The position numbers were made by a program, and so were the translations under genes. The notes below the pieces were generated by a model. It did not search any database, had not been told where the DNA came from, and saw only the letters and a list, made by a program, of their open reading frames with translations. A stretch of DNA of 64,000 nucleotides from Akkermansiaceae bacterium (GTDB lineage: Bacteria; Verrucomicrobiota; Verrucomicrobiia; Verrucomicrobiales; Akkermansiaceae): assembly GCA_903934285.1 (NCBI GenBank), contig CAIZNN010000212.1:89587-153586 (forward strand), given 5' to 3'. Shown here one piece after another: positions 43,667-51,876 of the stretch (its first letter is position 1; the number at the start of each line of letters is the position of its first letter).

Positions 43667-45808
43667 CTAACAAGTCGCGGCCGGCGGCCGCTGCAACCCT
43701 GCGGCGAGCAGCGCCTCGTCCAGCCCGTGCGCCCAGGCGCCGCCCACTGCGGCAAGCACATTCTCGGCGTGGGCTTCCCCAGCCGGCAGCGGCCCGAGCG
43801 CCCGTTGCGCCGCCCCTTCGGTCAGGTAAATCACCCCATCGCGCAGCAGCACGACGCGGCCGCCGGCGGCGCGATGCGCGGTGGTGAGCGGATTGTCGGC
43901 GTCGCGGGTGAAATACATCACCCTGCCTTTGCAGCGATCAGCCATGCTAGCCACCAGCGGGTCATCGGCATTGAGCACGGCGGTGCCGGTTGGCAGCACC
44001 ACATCGACGATGCAGCATTTGGCCAGGGTCATCTGTTCGATGCTATCGAGGTGAGCATGCCCGAGATGAGCGGTGCCCACATTGAGTGCCACCGCCACCG
44101 AGCAGCGGTCAAACCCGAGCCCGTCGCTCAGAATCTGCTCCGCCCCGGCTTCGCACAGCGCGATTTCGGTCCACGGATGCAGGAGAACCCCGCGCGCGCC
44201 GGCGTAGCGGTCGCCATCCGGGGTGCGGGACACCCGTGTGCCGATTTGAATGCCGTCACTGGAAGCGACGCTGAGGCACGGGCCCGCCAGCCGCAAGAAA
44301 TGGGCGAGCCAGCGCACGGTGGCGGTTTTGCCACAGGTTCCGCTTACCGCGAGGGTTGGGATCCTGCCATCGTGGCCGGCGGGAAAGAGCATGTTGACGA
44401 TGGCCTCACCCACCGGGCGCACCACCCCCATCGCGGGTTGCAGAAACATCAGCAGGTTCGGGCCGGCGTTGAGTTCCACAATCGCCCCGTCTTGCTCCTC
44501 CAAGGGTTTGCCAATCTCGCGGCAGACCACATCCACGCCGCAGATATCCAAGCCCGCCACGCTCGCAGCGCTCTCCGCGTGCGCCCGGATGCTCGGATGG
44601 ACCTCATCGGTAACATCAATGCACCAAGTCGAAAATCGTGCCACCATCACCCGCTCACCATCGCGCGGCACCGAATCCAGCGAGTAGCCCTGGTCCTCCA
44701 GGTCTAACAACACGGAGGATTCCCAGGCGGCATCGTCGATTTTGCTCCACGGGCATTCTTCCGGGCGGCCGCTTTGCAAACTGGTTTTGAGTTGGGACAA
44801 CACCAACTTGCGGATCGTATGGGAGCCATCGCCGATGACGATGGCCGGGTAGCCCTTGCTGGCGGCAATCATCGTGCCGCCCACCACCAGCAAGCGGTGA
44901 TCGGTGCCCGGCACAAATTTTTCCACCACCACGCCGCCGCCTTCCTCCAGCGCGTAGCCGTACGAATTGCGCACCTGGGCTTCAGTGACGAGGTCGATGA
45001 ACACCCCGCGCCCATGATTGGCATCCAGCGGTTTGACCACCACCGGCATGCCGATGGTATCCGCCGCATCCCACGCGTCGTCGGGATCGTCCACCTTGCG
45101 CCCAACCGGCACCGGCACCCCGGCCTGGCGGAGCAGCATCCGAGTCAGATCCTTATCCTGTGCGATATATTCGGAAATGGCGCCCGAGCGGTCCGTCTCC
45201 GCGGTCCACACCCGGCGTTGCCTCGCGCCGTGGCCCAATTGCACCAAGCTGAGATCCTCGCGCAAGCGGCACCAGGGAATGCCGCGATCCCGCGCGGCAT
45301 TCACGATGGCCATGGCGCTGGGTCCCAGCGCATGGCGTGCCGCCAGCCCGCGGAGGCGTGCCACCTCGGCCGCGACATCAAACGCCTCCCCCTGATAGGC
45401 CGCCAACAGCAACGCGCGGGCACTGCGCAGGCAGGCCACGACCAGCGTTTCATCGAGGTAACGGACGATGACTTTGTAGATCCCATCCACCGCGGTGGCG
45501 CGCGCCTTGCCAAACCCGAGTTGATGGCCCGCCATGGTTTGCAATTCCAGGGTGACATGCTCGAGCACATGCGCCGGATAGGTCCCGCGCTCCAGGCGCT
45601 GGTAAAACCCCGTGCGCTCGCCCACGCTGCAGCGGTGCTCAATGAGTCCCGGCAGCCACCGCTTGAGCCGCTCGTTGAATCCCGGCACCTCATCCGATGA
45701 GGCGTCGGTCAAGCCACCCAGATCCACCCACGCCTCCAACACTGGAAAATTGGCCCATACGTTTGGCCCGCGGAGCAGGTTGATTTTGCAAATTTCAAGA
45801 TCTGGCAT
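43667..45808 (-). CDS. Second cyanophycin synthetase-like ligase lacking the last Mur domain
   Basis: This 713-residue protein parallels the full-length ligase at 38150: an N-terminal domain (ICKINLLRGPNVW), an ATP-grasp domain (VKPLDANHGRGV; VELNAGPNLLMFL) and a Mur central domain with P-loop SGTCGKTATVR. It stops after the central Mur domain, about 145 residues short. The C-terminal Mur domain (HCAGRF and DYGHN motifs) is missing, so the second ligase site is probably inactive. ATG 45808 matches the paralogue start. This resembles CphA-prime or CphA2-type proteins that accompany CphA. It converges with the DUF1854 gene. Confidence 0.88.
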   Translation of the reverse strand: MPDLEICKINLLRGPNVWANFPVLEAWVDLGGLTDASSDEVPGFNERLKRWLPGLIEHRCSVGERTGFYQRLERGTYPAHVLEHVTLELQTMAGHQLGFGKARATAVDGIYKVIVRYLDETLVVACLRSARALLLAAYQGEAFDVAAEVARLRGLAARHALGPSAMAIVNAARDRGIPWCRLREDLSLVQLGHGARQRRVWTAETDRSGAISEYIAQDKDLTRMLLRQAGVPVPVGRKVDDPDDAWDAADTIGMPVVVKPLDANHGRGVFIDLVTEAQVRNSYGYALEEGGGVVVEKFVPGTDHRLLVVGGTMIAASKGYPAIVIGDGSHTIRKLVLSQLKTSLQSGRPEECPWSKIDDAAWESSVLLDLEDQGYSLDSVPRDGERVMVARFSTWCIDVTDEVHPSIRAHAESAASVAGLDICGVDVVCREIGKPLEEQDGAIVELNAGPNLLMFLQPAMGVVRPVGEAIVNMLFPAGHDGRIPTLAVSGTCGKTATVRWLAHFLRLAGPCLSVASSDGIQIGTRVSRTPDGDRYAGARGVLLHPWTEIALCEAGAEQILSDGLGFDRCSVAVALNVGTAHLGHAHLDSIEQMTLAKCCIVDVVLPTGTAVLNADDPLVASMADRCKGRVMYFTRDADNPLTTAHRAAGGRVVLLRDGVIYLTEGAAQRALGPLPAGEAHAENVLAAVGGAWAHGLDEALLAAGLQRPPAATC

Positions 45809-45881
45809 CGGTCGAGGCAGCGAATCTGCCATCACCCGGCAGGCAAAAGCAAGCCCCATCCGTGAAAGTGCTTTTCCCAAG

Positions 45882-46233
45882 TTATTCACAACGCCTTTGG
45901 TGCCCACCACGCCGCCCCGCAGCGCACAGCCCCGCGCTCCAACCAGCCACCGCCCACTGCGGTTCCAGCCATTTTCCAAGTCGCGCCGACACTTGTGAAT
46001 AACTTGTCAACAGCTTGGGGTAACACGATTTATGCGGCATATCTCACTAAAAACCAACCACTTACGCCAGTGTCCGGAGTGTTTGAAGGGTTCCGGGCGG
46101 TGAACAACTGTTTGAAACCGCCTGTTGAAAGCGCGCCGCCACGCAACTGGTGAAGCCGGAATGCCGCCCCTCGCTGGAACCGCCCGGGCTGGCGCGGCGC
46201 GGGTCCGGCGACATTCTCAACAAGTTATTCACA
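45882..46233. promoter_or_regulatory. Three DnaA-box-like sites in the divergent intergenic region
   Basis: TTATTCACA occurs at 45882-45890 and 46225-46233, and inverted at 45994-46002. Each sits in the same longer context, CAAGTTATTCACAA. It fits the relaxed DnaA box TTATNCACA. An AT-richer stretch (46020-46065) lies between the second and third sites. The region is the ~540-base divergent gap between the ligase and icd genes. It could be a replication-linked or DnaA-regulated locus. The first site lies inside possible upstream frame of the ligase. Confidence 0.5.
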
Positions 46234-46345
46234 AGCGGGATTGCCGCTGCCAGGGCGGCGCGCAATTTAGGGATTCGGCGCTTTTGGTTTGACGGTTCGA
46301 CCGGCGGTTTGCTTGACTCGCGGCGCGCAACCTGCGCTCATTCCC

Positions 46346-47632
46346 ATGGCTTCCTACGACAACGTCACCCCACCCGCCGGCTCGAGAATCACGATCAAGG
46401 ACGGCACGCTCAAAGTTCCCAACGATCCGATCATTCCCTTCATTGAAGGCGACGGCATCGGGCCGGACATCTGGCGTGCGTCGCGCCGGGTCTTTGATGC
46501 CGCGGTGCAACAGGCGTACGGGGGCAGCAAGAAAATCGCCTGGTTTGAAGTGTACGCCGGCGAGAAGGCGTATGACTTATTCAAAGACGAAGTGAAGGAT
46601 CCCGGCAAAGCCTGGCTGCCGGAGGACACCCTGACGGCCTTCCGCGAATATCTGGTGGGCATCAAGGGGCCGCTGACCACGCCGGTGGGCGGCGGCATTC
46701 GCTCGCTCAATGTGGCGTTGCGCCAGATTCTGGATCTTTACGTCTGCCTGCGTCCGGTGCGCTGGTTCACCGGGGTGCCCAGTCCGGTGAAGCGTCCGGA
46801 GCTCACCGACATGGTGATTTTCCGCGAGAACACCGAAGATATCTACGCCGGCATCGAATTCCAGGAAGGTACCGACGAAGCCAGGGAATTCCGCAAGTTC
46901 CTCAAAAAATCCTTTCCCAAGGCCTACGAAAAGGTGCGCTTCCCGAAATCCGCCGGCTTCGGCATCAAGCCGGTTTCCGAGGAGGGCACCAAGCGCTTGG
47001 TGCGTGCCGCCCTCGACTATGCCATCGCCGCCGGCAAGCCCTCGCTCACCTTGGTGCACAAGGGCAACATCATGAAGTTCACCGAAGGGGCGTTCCGCGA
47101 CTGGGGCTATGAACTCGCCAAACAGGAATACGGGGCGGTCGAACTCGATGGCGGCCCGTGGTGCGTCATCGCGCAGGGCCACCCCGGCGCGGGCCTCATC
47201 ATCAAGGACGTCATCGCCGATGCCTTCCTCCAACAACTCCTCACCCGCCCTGCCGACTACAGCGTGGTGGCCACCCTCAACCTCAACGGCGATTATATCT
47301 CCGACGCCCTGGCCGCCTGTGTCGGCGGCATCGGCATCGCCCCCGGCGGCAACATCAACTATCTAACCGGCCACGCCATCTTTGAAGCCACCCATGGCAC
47401 CGCCCCGAAATACGCCAACCTCGACAAGGTCAACCCCGGCTCGGTCATCCTGTCGGGGGAAATGATGCTGCGCCACCTCGGCTGGGACGCCGCGGCGGAC
47501 CTGGTCATCCAAGGGGTCAACGGGGCCATCGCGGCCAAGACGGTCACCTATGACTTTGCCCGGCAGATGGATGACGCCATCGAAGTGAGCTGCTCCGGCT
47601 TTGCCGATGCGGTGATCAAACACATGGCCTAA
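46346..47632 (+). CDS. icd: NADP-dependent isocitrate dehydrogenase
   Basis: This 428-residue TCA-cycle enzyme converts isocitrate to 2-oxoglutarate. It has [20 protein letters not shown], the phosphate-binding [20 protein letters not shown], the substrate region [13 protein letters not shown] and the C-terminal [20 protein letters not shown]. The length matches the E. coli type homodimer. The ATG at 46346 is preceded by TTCCC and not by a Shine-Dalgarno sequence. The nearby DnaA-box-like sites lie in its upstream region. Confidence 0.96.
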   Translation: MASYDNVTPPAGSRITIKDGTLKVPNDPIIPFIEGDGIGPDIWRASRRVFDAAVQQAYGGSKKIAWFEVYAGEKAYDLFKDEVKDPGKAWLPEDTLTAFREYLVGIKGPLTTPVGGGIRSLNVALRQILDLYVCLRPVRWFTGVPSPVKRPELTDMVIFRENTEDIYAGIEFQEGTDEAREFRKFLKKSFPKAYEKVRFPKSAGFGIKPVSEEGTKRLVRAALDYAIAAGKPSLTLVHKGNIMKFTEGAFRDWGYELAKQEYGAVELDGGPWCVIAQGHPGAGLIIKDVIADAFLQQLLTRPADYSVVATLNLNGDYISDALAACVGGIGIAPGGNINYLTGHAIFEATHGTAPKYANLDKVNPGSVILSGEMMLRHLGWDAAADLVIQGVNGAIAAKTVTYDFARQMDDAIEVSCSGFADAVIKHMA

Positions 47633-47649
47633 CGCCCCCGCCCAACGCC

Positions 47650-48186
47650 ATGGACTCGCTCCAATCCGCCCTCCATAGCCCGTTCATCTGGGGCTTGCTG
47701 CTCGGCCTGCTCATCGCCGGCTTCCTGTGGAAAAGCGCCCTGACCGCCCGCCGCCATGCCGCCGCGGACCTGCGGCGCGTCCAGGGCGAATTGCGCGAAC
47801 TCCAAGGCCACCTCAATACCCAACTCAAAATCAACGCGTCCGGCAACGAAACACTCCACACCGAACTCGAGGCGCTGCGGCGCCAAAACGAAAACCTCCG
47901 CGTCAACCTCGGCGCGCTCCAACAAAAACCCGGCCGCGCCGAGCAACGCTTGCTCCAAATCCACGAGGCCGCCATCCGCACCCTGCGCGAGCAAGCCCCG
48001 GGCTTCGCCGCCGCCTGGGAAAAGGCGGTCCGCCAGGCCGAGGCCGAAGTGGAAGCGGCCGACTCCGGCTTGCGCAAACTCATCCGCCGCGTCATCCCCG
48101 GGCTCGGCCCTGCGGCGGCCCCGCCCGCCCAGTCCACGTTGGTCGTCACCGACGACACCGACAACCCGCCGCAGCATTCATCCTAA
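47650..48186 (+). CDS. Membrane-anchored coiled-coil protein
   Basis: This 178-residue protein has an N-terminal membrane helix (PFIWGLLLGLLIAGFLWKSA) and a long coiled coil (LRRVQGELRELQGHLNTQLK; LEALRRQNENLRVNLGALQQ). A short helical segment and a disordered Pro/Ala/Thr tail follow. The topology resembles RmuC or DUF-type inner-membrane proteins, but the nuclease-like domain is absent. It lies 17 bases after icd and 8 bases before the radical SAM gene, and is probably co-transcribed. Function unknown. Confidence 0.75.
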   Translation: MDSLQSALHSPFIWGLLLGLLIAGFLWKSALTARRHAAADLRRVQGELRELQGHLNTQLKINASGNETLHTELEALRRQNENLRVNLGALQQKPGRAEQRLLQIHEAAIRTLREQAPGFAAAWEKAVRQAEAEVEAADSGLRKLIRRVIPGLGPAAAPPAQSTLVVTDDTDNPPQHSS

Positions 48187-48194
48187 CACGGCAA

Positions 48195-49145
48195 ATGGGC
48201 AGTTCCGCTCACCCGCCGCGCAAGGGCTATAACAACTACGGGGTCTATCTGCGCGAGAGATTCGCCGGGCGGCGCGTCTTCAAGGTCATTGTCGATGCCG
48301 GCTTGAGCTGCCCGAACCGCGATGGCAGCAAGGGCTATGGCGGATGCACCTATTGCAATGTCGATTCGTTCACCCCGCAATTGCCGCGCTCGCTCGCCGC
48401 CATCCGTGCCCAAATCGAACAGGGCATGGCGCGGGCCAGGACGAACTATGCCGCCGAGAAATTCATCCTCTATTTTCAACCCAACACCAACACCTACGCA
48501 CCCGTCGCCACCCTCCGCGCCCTCTTCGACGAGGCGCTCGCCATCTGCCCGCAAGACGTCGTCGGCCTCGCCGTCGGCACCCGGCCGGATTGCCTCGACG
48601 CCGGGAAAATCGCCCTGCTGGAAAGTTATACTAACAACCTGATGGTCGATTTGGAAATGGGCATGGAATCGATTTATGATGCGACCCTGCTCCAGCTCAA
48701 CCGCGGCTGCACCCACCAGGATCTGGTCACCGTCCTTGACCAGTTAGAAAACAGCCCGCTCAACCTCTGCGTCCACACCGTCTTTGGCTTTCCGGGGGAA
48801 ACCCGCGACATGATGCTGGCCTACGCCCGCGAGATCAACCGCTTCCCGCAAATCAAGTTCGTCAAACTCCACCACCTCCACATTGTGGCCGGTTCGATCC
48901 TGGCCGTGCATTACAAGCGCGCGCCGTTCCAGCTCTTTGAGTTGGACGACTACACCGATTTCCTGTGCGAGTTCCTGCCGCTGCTGCGCCCGGACATCGT
49001 GGTCCAGCGCCTGTTTGGCATCTCCGATTGGAAGCTGCTCATCGCCCCAAACTGGGGCCTCAAAAAAGTCCGCATCCAGACTCACATCGATCAGGCGATC
49101 CTGCGCCGCGGCGTCATCCAGGGCAGCAGGGTGGCAACAGGCTGA
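48195..49145 (+). CDS. YhcC-type (TIGR01212) radical SAM protein
   Basis: This 316-residue radical SAM enzyme has its [4Fe-4S] cysteines in CPNRDGSKGYGGCTYCN, the spacing of the YhcC subfamily. Other conserved parts are FQPNTNTYAPVATLRALFDE, LNRGCTHQDLV and CVHTVFGFPGETRDMMLAYA. The biochemical reaction is not established. The start at 48195 is chosen because residues upstream in the same frame derive from another gene's out-of-frame sequence. The 3' end overlaps the convergent aat gene by 32 bases. Confidence 0.93.
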   Translation: MGSSAHPPRKGYNNYGVYLRERFAGRRVFKVIVDAGLSCPNRDGSKGYGGCTYCNVDSFTPQLPRSLAAIRAQIEQGMARARTNYAAEKFILYFQPNTNTYAPVATLRALFDEALAICPQDVVGLAVGTRPDCLDAGKIALLESYTNNLMVDLEMGMESIYDATLLQLNRGCTHQDLVTVLDQLENSPLNLCVHTVFGFPGETRDMMLAYAREINRFPQIKFVKLHHLHIVAGSILAVHYKRAPFQLFELDDYTDFLCEFLPLLRPDIVVQRLFGISDWKLLIAPNWGLKKVRIQTHIDQAILRRGVIQGSRVATG

Positions 49146-49710
49146 CGTCCACCTCGAGTGCCGCAGCCAAGGCCCGCTCATATTGCGCGCGCGGCAACTC
49201 GTAGCCGCCGAATTGGCGCAGATGGTCGGTCATCCACTGCGTATCTAACAAAACAACCCCGGCCTGGCGCAGTCGCGCCACCAGATCCAGCAAGGCGATT
49301 TTCGAGGCCTCGGATTTTCTGGAGAACATGCTCTCGCCGAAAAACGCCCCGCGCAGGGCCACGCCATACAGCCCGCCCTGCAAGCCCTCCTCATCCCAGC
49401 ATTCCACTGAATGGGCGAAGCCGAGGCGGTGCAGCCACACATAACTGTCCACCACCACCTCATCGATCCACGTTTCATCGCGTTGCGCGCAGCCCAACAT
49501 GACCTCGCGGAACGCGGTGTTCCAGCGCACCTCGAAGGGCCGGCGCTTCAGCGCGCGCTGCAACGTGTGGGGAATGTGGAACCGCTCATCCAGCGGCAAC
49601 AACCCACGCATTGCCGGGCGATGCCAGGAAATCGCGCCCGCCTCTGCCATCGGGAACACCCCTTGGGCATAGGCATTGAGCAAGACCTGGGGGGGAATGA
49701 TGTCGGCCAT
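49114..49710 (-). CDS. aat: Leucyl/phenylalanyl-tRNA-protein transferase
   Basis: This 198-residue enzyme adds Leu or Phe to proteins with N-terminal Lys or Arg, targeting them to ClpAP by the N-end rule. It has the family segments NAYAQGVFPMAEAGAISWHR, HSVECWDEEGLQGGLYGVAL, FGESMFSRKSEASKIALLDL and LLDTQWMTDHLRQFGGYEL. The ATG at 49710 matches the family start. Its 3' end overlaps that of the radical SAM gene. Confidence 0.96.
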   Translation of the reverse strand: MADIIPPQVLLNAYAQGVFPMAEAGAISWHRPAMRGLLPLDERFHIPHTLQRALKRRPFEVRWNTAFREVMLGCAQRDETWIDEVVVDSYVWLHRLGFAHSVECWDEEGLQGGLYGVALRGAFFGESMFSRKSEASKIALLDLVARLRQAGVVLLDTQWMTDHLRQFGGYELPRAQYERALAAALEVDVSLLPPCCPG

Positions 49711-49805
49711 CCGCCGCGACTCTGACACATCGCCGCAATTTGCCAAGGCCGCAGCCCGCCAATTTACAGTGGACCAAGCGGCGGGCTTCGCCACATGCTG
49801 CGGGC

Positions 49806-51704
49806 ATGCCGAACCGTGCAGGAGTGATTCGATTGGCCGGCGCCCTCAGCAGCGGCTTGCTGGTGGCCGGACTGTTTCCGCCGTTTAACGCGGTGGGCTT
49901 GGCGTGGCTGGCCTTGGTGCCGCTGCTGCCCGCGCTGTGGTCGCTCGGCGGGCCCCGCGCGGGCTGGCATGGCTTCGGCCTGGGCTGGCTGGCCGGCAGC
50001 GTGAGCAGTGGCGTGCAATTTTTCTGGCTGGCGGAGGTGTCCTCGCTGGCGGCAGTGTTGCTGCCACTCTATCTGGGGTGTTTCTGGGGCTTGTTCGGCG
50101 CCTTTGCCGCCACCTTGGGCAACCCCTGGCACCCCCACCGCAGCCGCGCAACCCTCGCACCTCACGCCCCCCACGCCCCCCACGCCCCGCTCGCCCCCCG
50201 CGCGGCGCGGCGCAAACGCATGCTCACGGTGGATCCGGCAAGCGCCCCGAGCGCGGCGCGCGAAAGCCTGCGGACCGCCTTTTGCCATGCTGCGGTGTGG
50301 GCGGGGTTGGAGTGGTTGCGCAGTTGGCTGTTCACCGGGTTTGGTTGGAACGGGCTGGGAGTGGCGTTTCATGAAACCCTGGTCATGGCACAGGCGGCCG
50401 ACCTGTTAGGCGTGGCCGGCCTTTCGCTGCTGTTGGTGTTTTTCCAAGCCGTAATGGTGCAAGCCGGCCAGCGCCTGGTGCAGAGCACCCGCGATGGCAA
50501 ACGCCGCCCACGCTGGGATTTCGGCGTCGCCGCCCTGCTCGTCGCTCTGGTCATGGGCTACGGCCTGCTGCGCATCGCCACCGAAGGGCGCCACAATTAC
50601 GTTAGACTCAAGGCGCTCCTGGTGCAGCTCAATATCCCGCAGGATGCCGCCGCGATGCAGTGGGACGACCTCACGATCCACCGCGCCTACGAGGAGGACA
50701 CCCTCAACGCGCTCAACGCGCTGTCCAAGACCGACGAAGCCACCCTGCAACAGGCGCTGGCAAAATCCGACGAGGGGCAGGTCGCGCTGCGCTGGCCGGA
50801 CTGGGTGCTGTGGCCGGAAAGCGCGTTGCGCGGGCGCATTCTGCGCACCGCCGACGGCGGCTGGGGGACGTGGCAGGCCAACCTCGACACCATCGCCCAG
50901 GTTCGCAGCGCCGGGCCGTTCACGCTGATTTTCGGTGCCAACGAATTGGACGCGGAGCCGAAGGGCGGGCAAGTGATCGCCACGCCCGGTGGCCGCATGT
51001 TCAATTCACTCGCGGTGATGTCGCCCGACGATGAGTTGCAGACATTCCGCAAGCACCATCTGGTCATTTTCGGCGAGACCATTCCGTTTGTGGAGTCGCT
51101 GCCCTTTCTCAAGCAAATCTATGAAAACCAAGCCGGAGCCGAATACAACGGTTCTTTCACCCCCGGGGATTCATTCGAACCCCTGCCGGTGACCGCCGAC
51201 GCCACCTCCATCGGGGTCATTCCCAGCGTGTGTTTTGAAGACACCGTGCCGCGGCTCACCCGCCAATTCGTGCGCCCCGGCCCGCAGGTGATCATCAACG
51301 TCACCAATGACGGCTGGTTCAAGCAATCGGTGGCGGCGGCCCAACATTTCGCCAACGCCCGCTTCCGCGCCATCGAACTGCGCCGCCCGATGCTGCGCTG
51401 CGCCAATACCGGGGTGAGCGCCGCTATCAACAGCTGCGGCTCAACCGCCCACCCGGACACCGCCGCACCCCAGATTATCACCGATGCCAAGGGCAGTCAC
51501 TTCACCCGCGGCTGCTTGCTGGCAGAGCTCAACGTGCCGCTGAAACCGTCCGTCACCCTCTATGCGCTCATCGGCGATGGCGGCATCATCCTCGTCGCCC
51601 TGCTCGGCCTGTCCCTCGCCTTGCTCACCCGCCCCCGCTTGCCCCGCCAACCGCCCACCCCAAAGCCGGCCACCCCGGCGGCGATTTCACCACCGCCTGC
51701 CTAG
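49806..51704 (+). CDS. lnt: Apolipoprotein N-acyltransferase
   Basis: This ~632-residue inner-membrane enzyme acylates the N-terminus of lipoproteins. It has N-terminal membrane helices and a periplasmic nitrilase domain with Glu (WPESALRG), Lys (FRKHHLVIFGET) and Cys (IPSVCFEDTVPR). A ~60-residue hydrophilic insert rich in His, Ala and Pro (HAPHAPHAPLAPRAARRKR) interrupts the helices and is encoded by a 9-bp DNA repeat. This makes the protein longer than the usual ~510 residues. ATG 49806 is chosen because the upstream residues are antisense to aat. Confidence 0.93.
   Translation: MPNRAGVIRLAGALSSGLLVAGLFPPFNAVGLAWLALVPLLPALWSLGGPRAGWHGFGLGWLAGSVSSGVQFFWLAEVSSLAAVLLPLYLGCFWGLFGAFAATLGNPWHPHRSRATLAPHAPHAPHAPLAPRAARRKRMLTVDPASAPSAARESLRTAFCHAAVWAGLEWLRSWLFTGFGWNGLGVAFHETLVMAQAADLLGVAGLSLLLVFFQAVMVQAGQRLVQSTRDGKRRPRWDFGVAALLVALVMGYGLLRIATEGRHNYVRLKALLVQLNIPQDAAAMQWDDLTIHRAYEEDTLNALNALSKTDEATLQQALAKSDEGQVALRWPDWVLWPESALRGRILRTADGGWGTWQANLDTIAQVRSAGPFTLIFGANELDAEPKGGQVIATPGGRMFNSLAVMSPDDELQTFRKHHLVIFGETIPFVESLPFLKQIYENQAGAEYNGSFTPGDSFEPLPVTADATSIGVIPSVCFEDTVPRLTRQFVRPGPQVIINVTNDGWFKQSVAAAQHFANARFRAIELRRPMLRCANTGVSAAINSCGSTAHPDTAAPQIITDAKGSHFTRGCLLAELNVPLKPSVTLYALIGDGGIILVALLGLSLALLTRPRLPRQPPTPKPATPAAISPPPA
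50163..50189 (+). repeat. 9-bp tandem repeat CACGCCCCC x3 inside lnt
   Basis: CACGCCCCC occurs at 50163 and 50172, and CACGCCCCG at 50181. They encode the His-Ala-Pro triplets of the Lnt insert. The 9-base period keeps the reading frame. It matches the period of the nuoJ-nuoK and 13.5-kb repeats. Confidence 0.85.
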
Positions 51705-51746
51705 AATGCTTGAGCTGACCCGGTTGAATCGCTGCCAAGATCCCCA

Positions 51747-51775
51747 CCGCCGCGGCGGGCAGGCACGGCTTTTTT
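51747..51775 (+). terminator. Possible terminator after lnt
   Basis: The palindrome CCGCCGCGGCGG (51747-51758) is followed by GGCACGGC and a run of six T (51770-51775). It lies between lnt and nuoG. The T-run is 11 bases from the stem, so the assignment is tentative. Confidence 0.35.
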
Positions 51776-51876
51776 CCCAAAAACCACGCTTGCCGGGTTC
51801 GGCGCGGACCGGCATATTGGCCGCCGACTAGCACCGGGCGTTCCAAGCGCACCACGTCCGGCCCGCGTTACGACCC

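Noticed and set aside
49740..49805. Longer N-terminus for Lnt
   Set aside because: The added residues come from the region antisense to the start of aat and do not match the family; ATG 49806 starts the first membrane helix.
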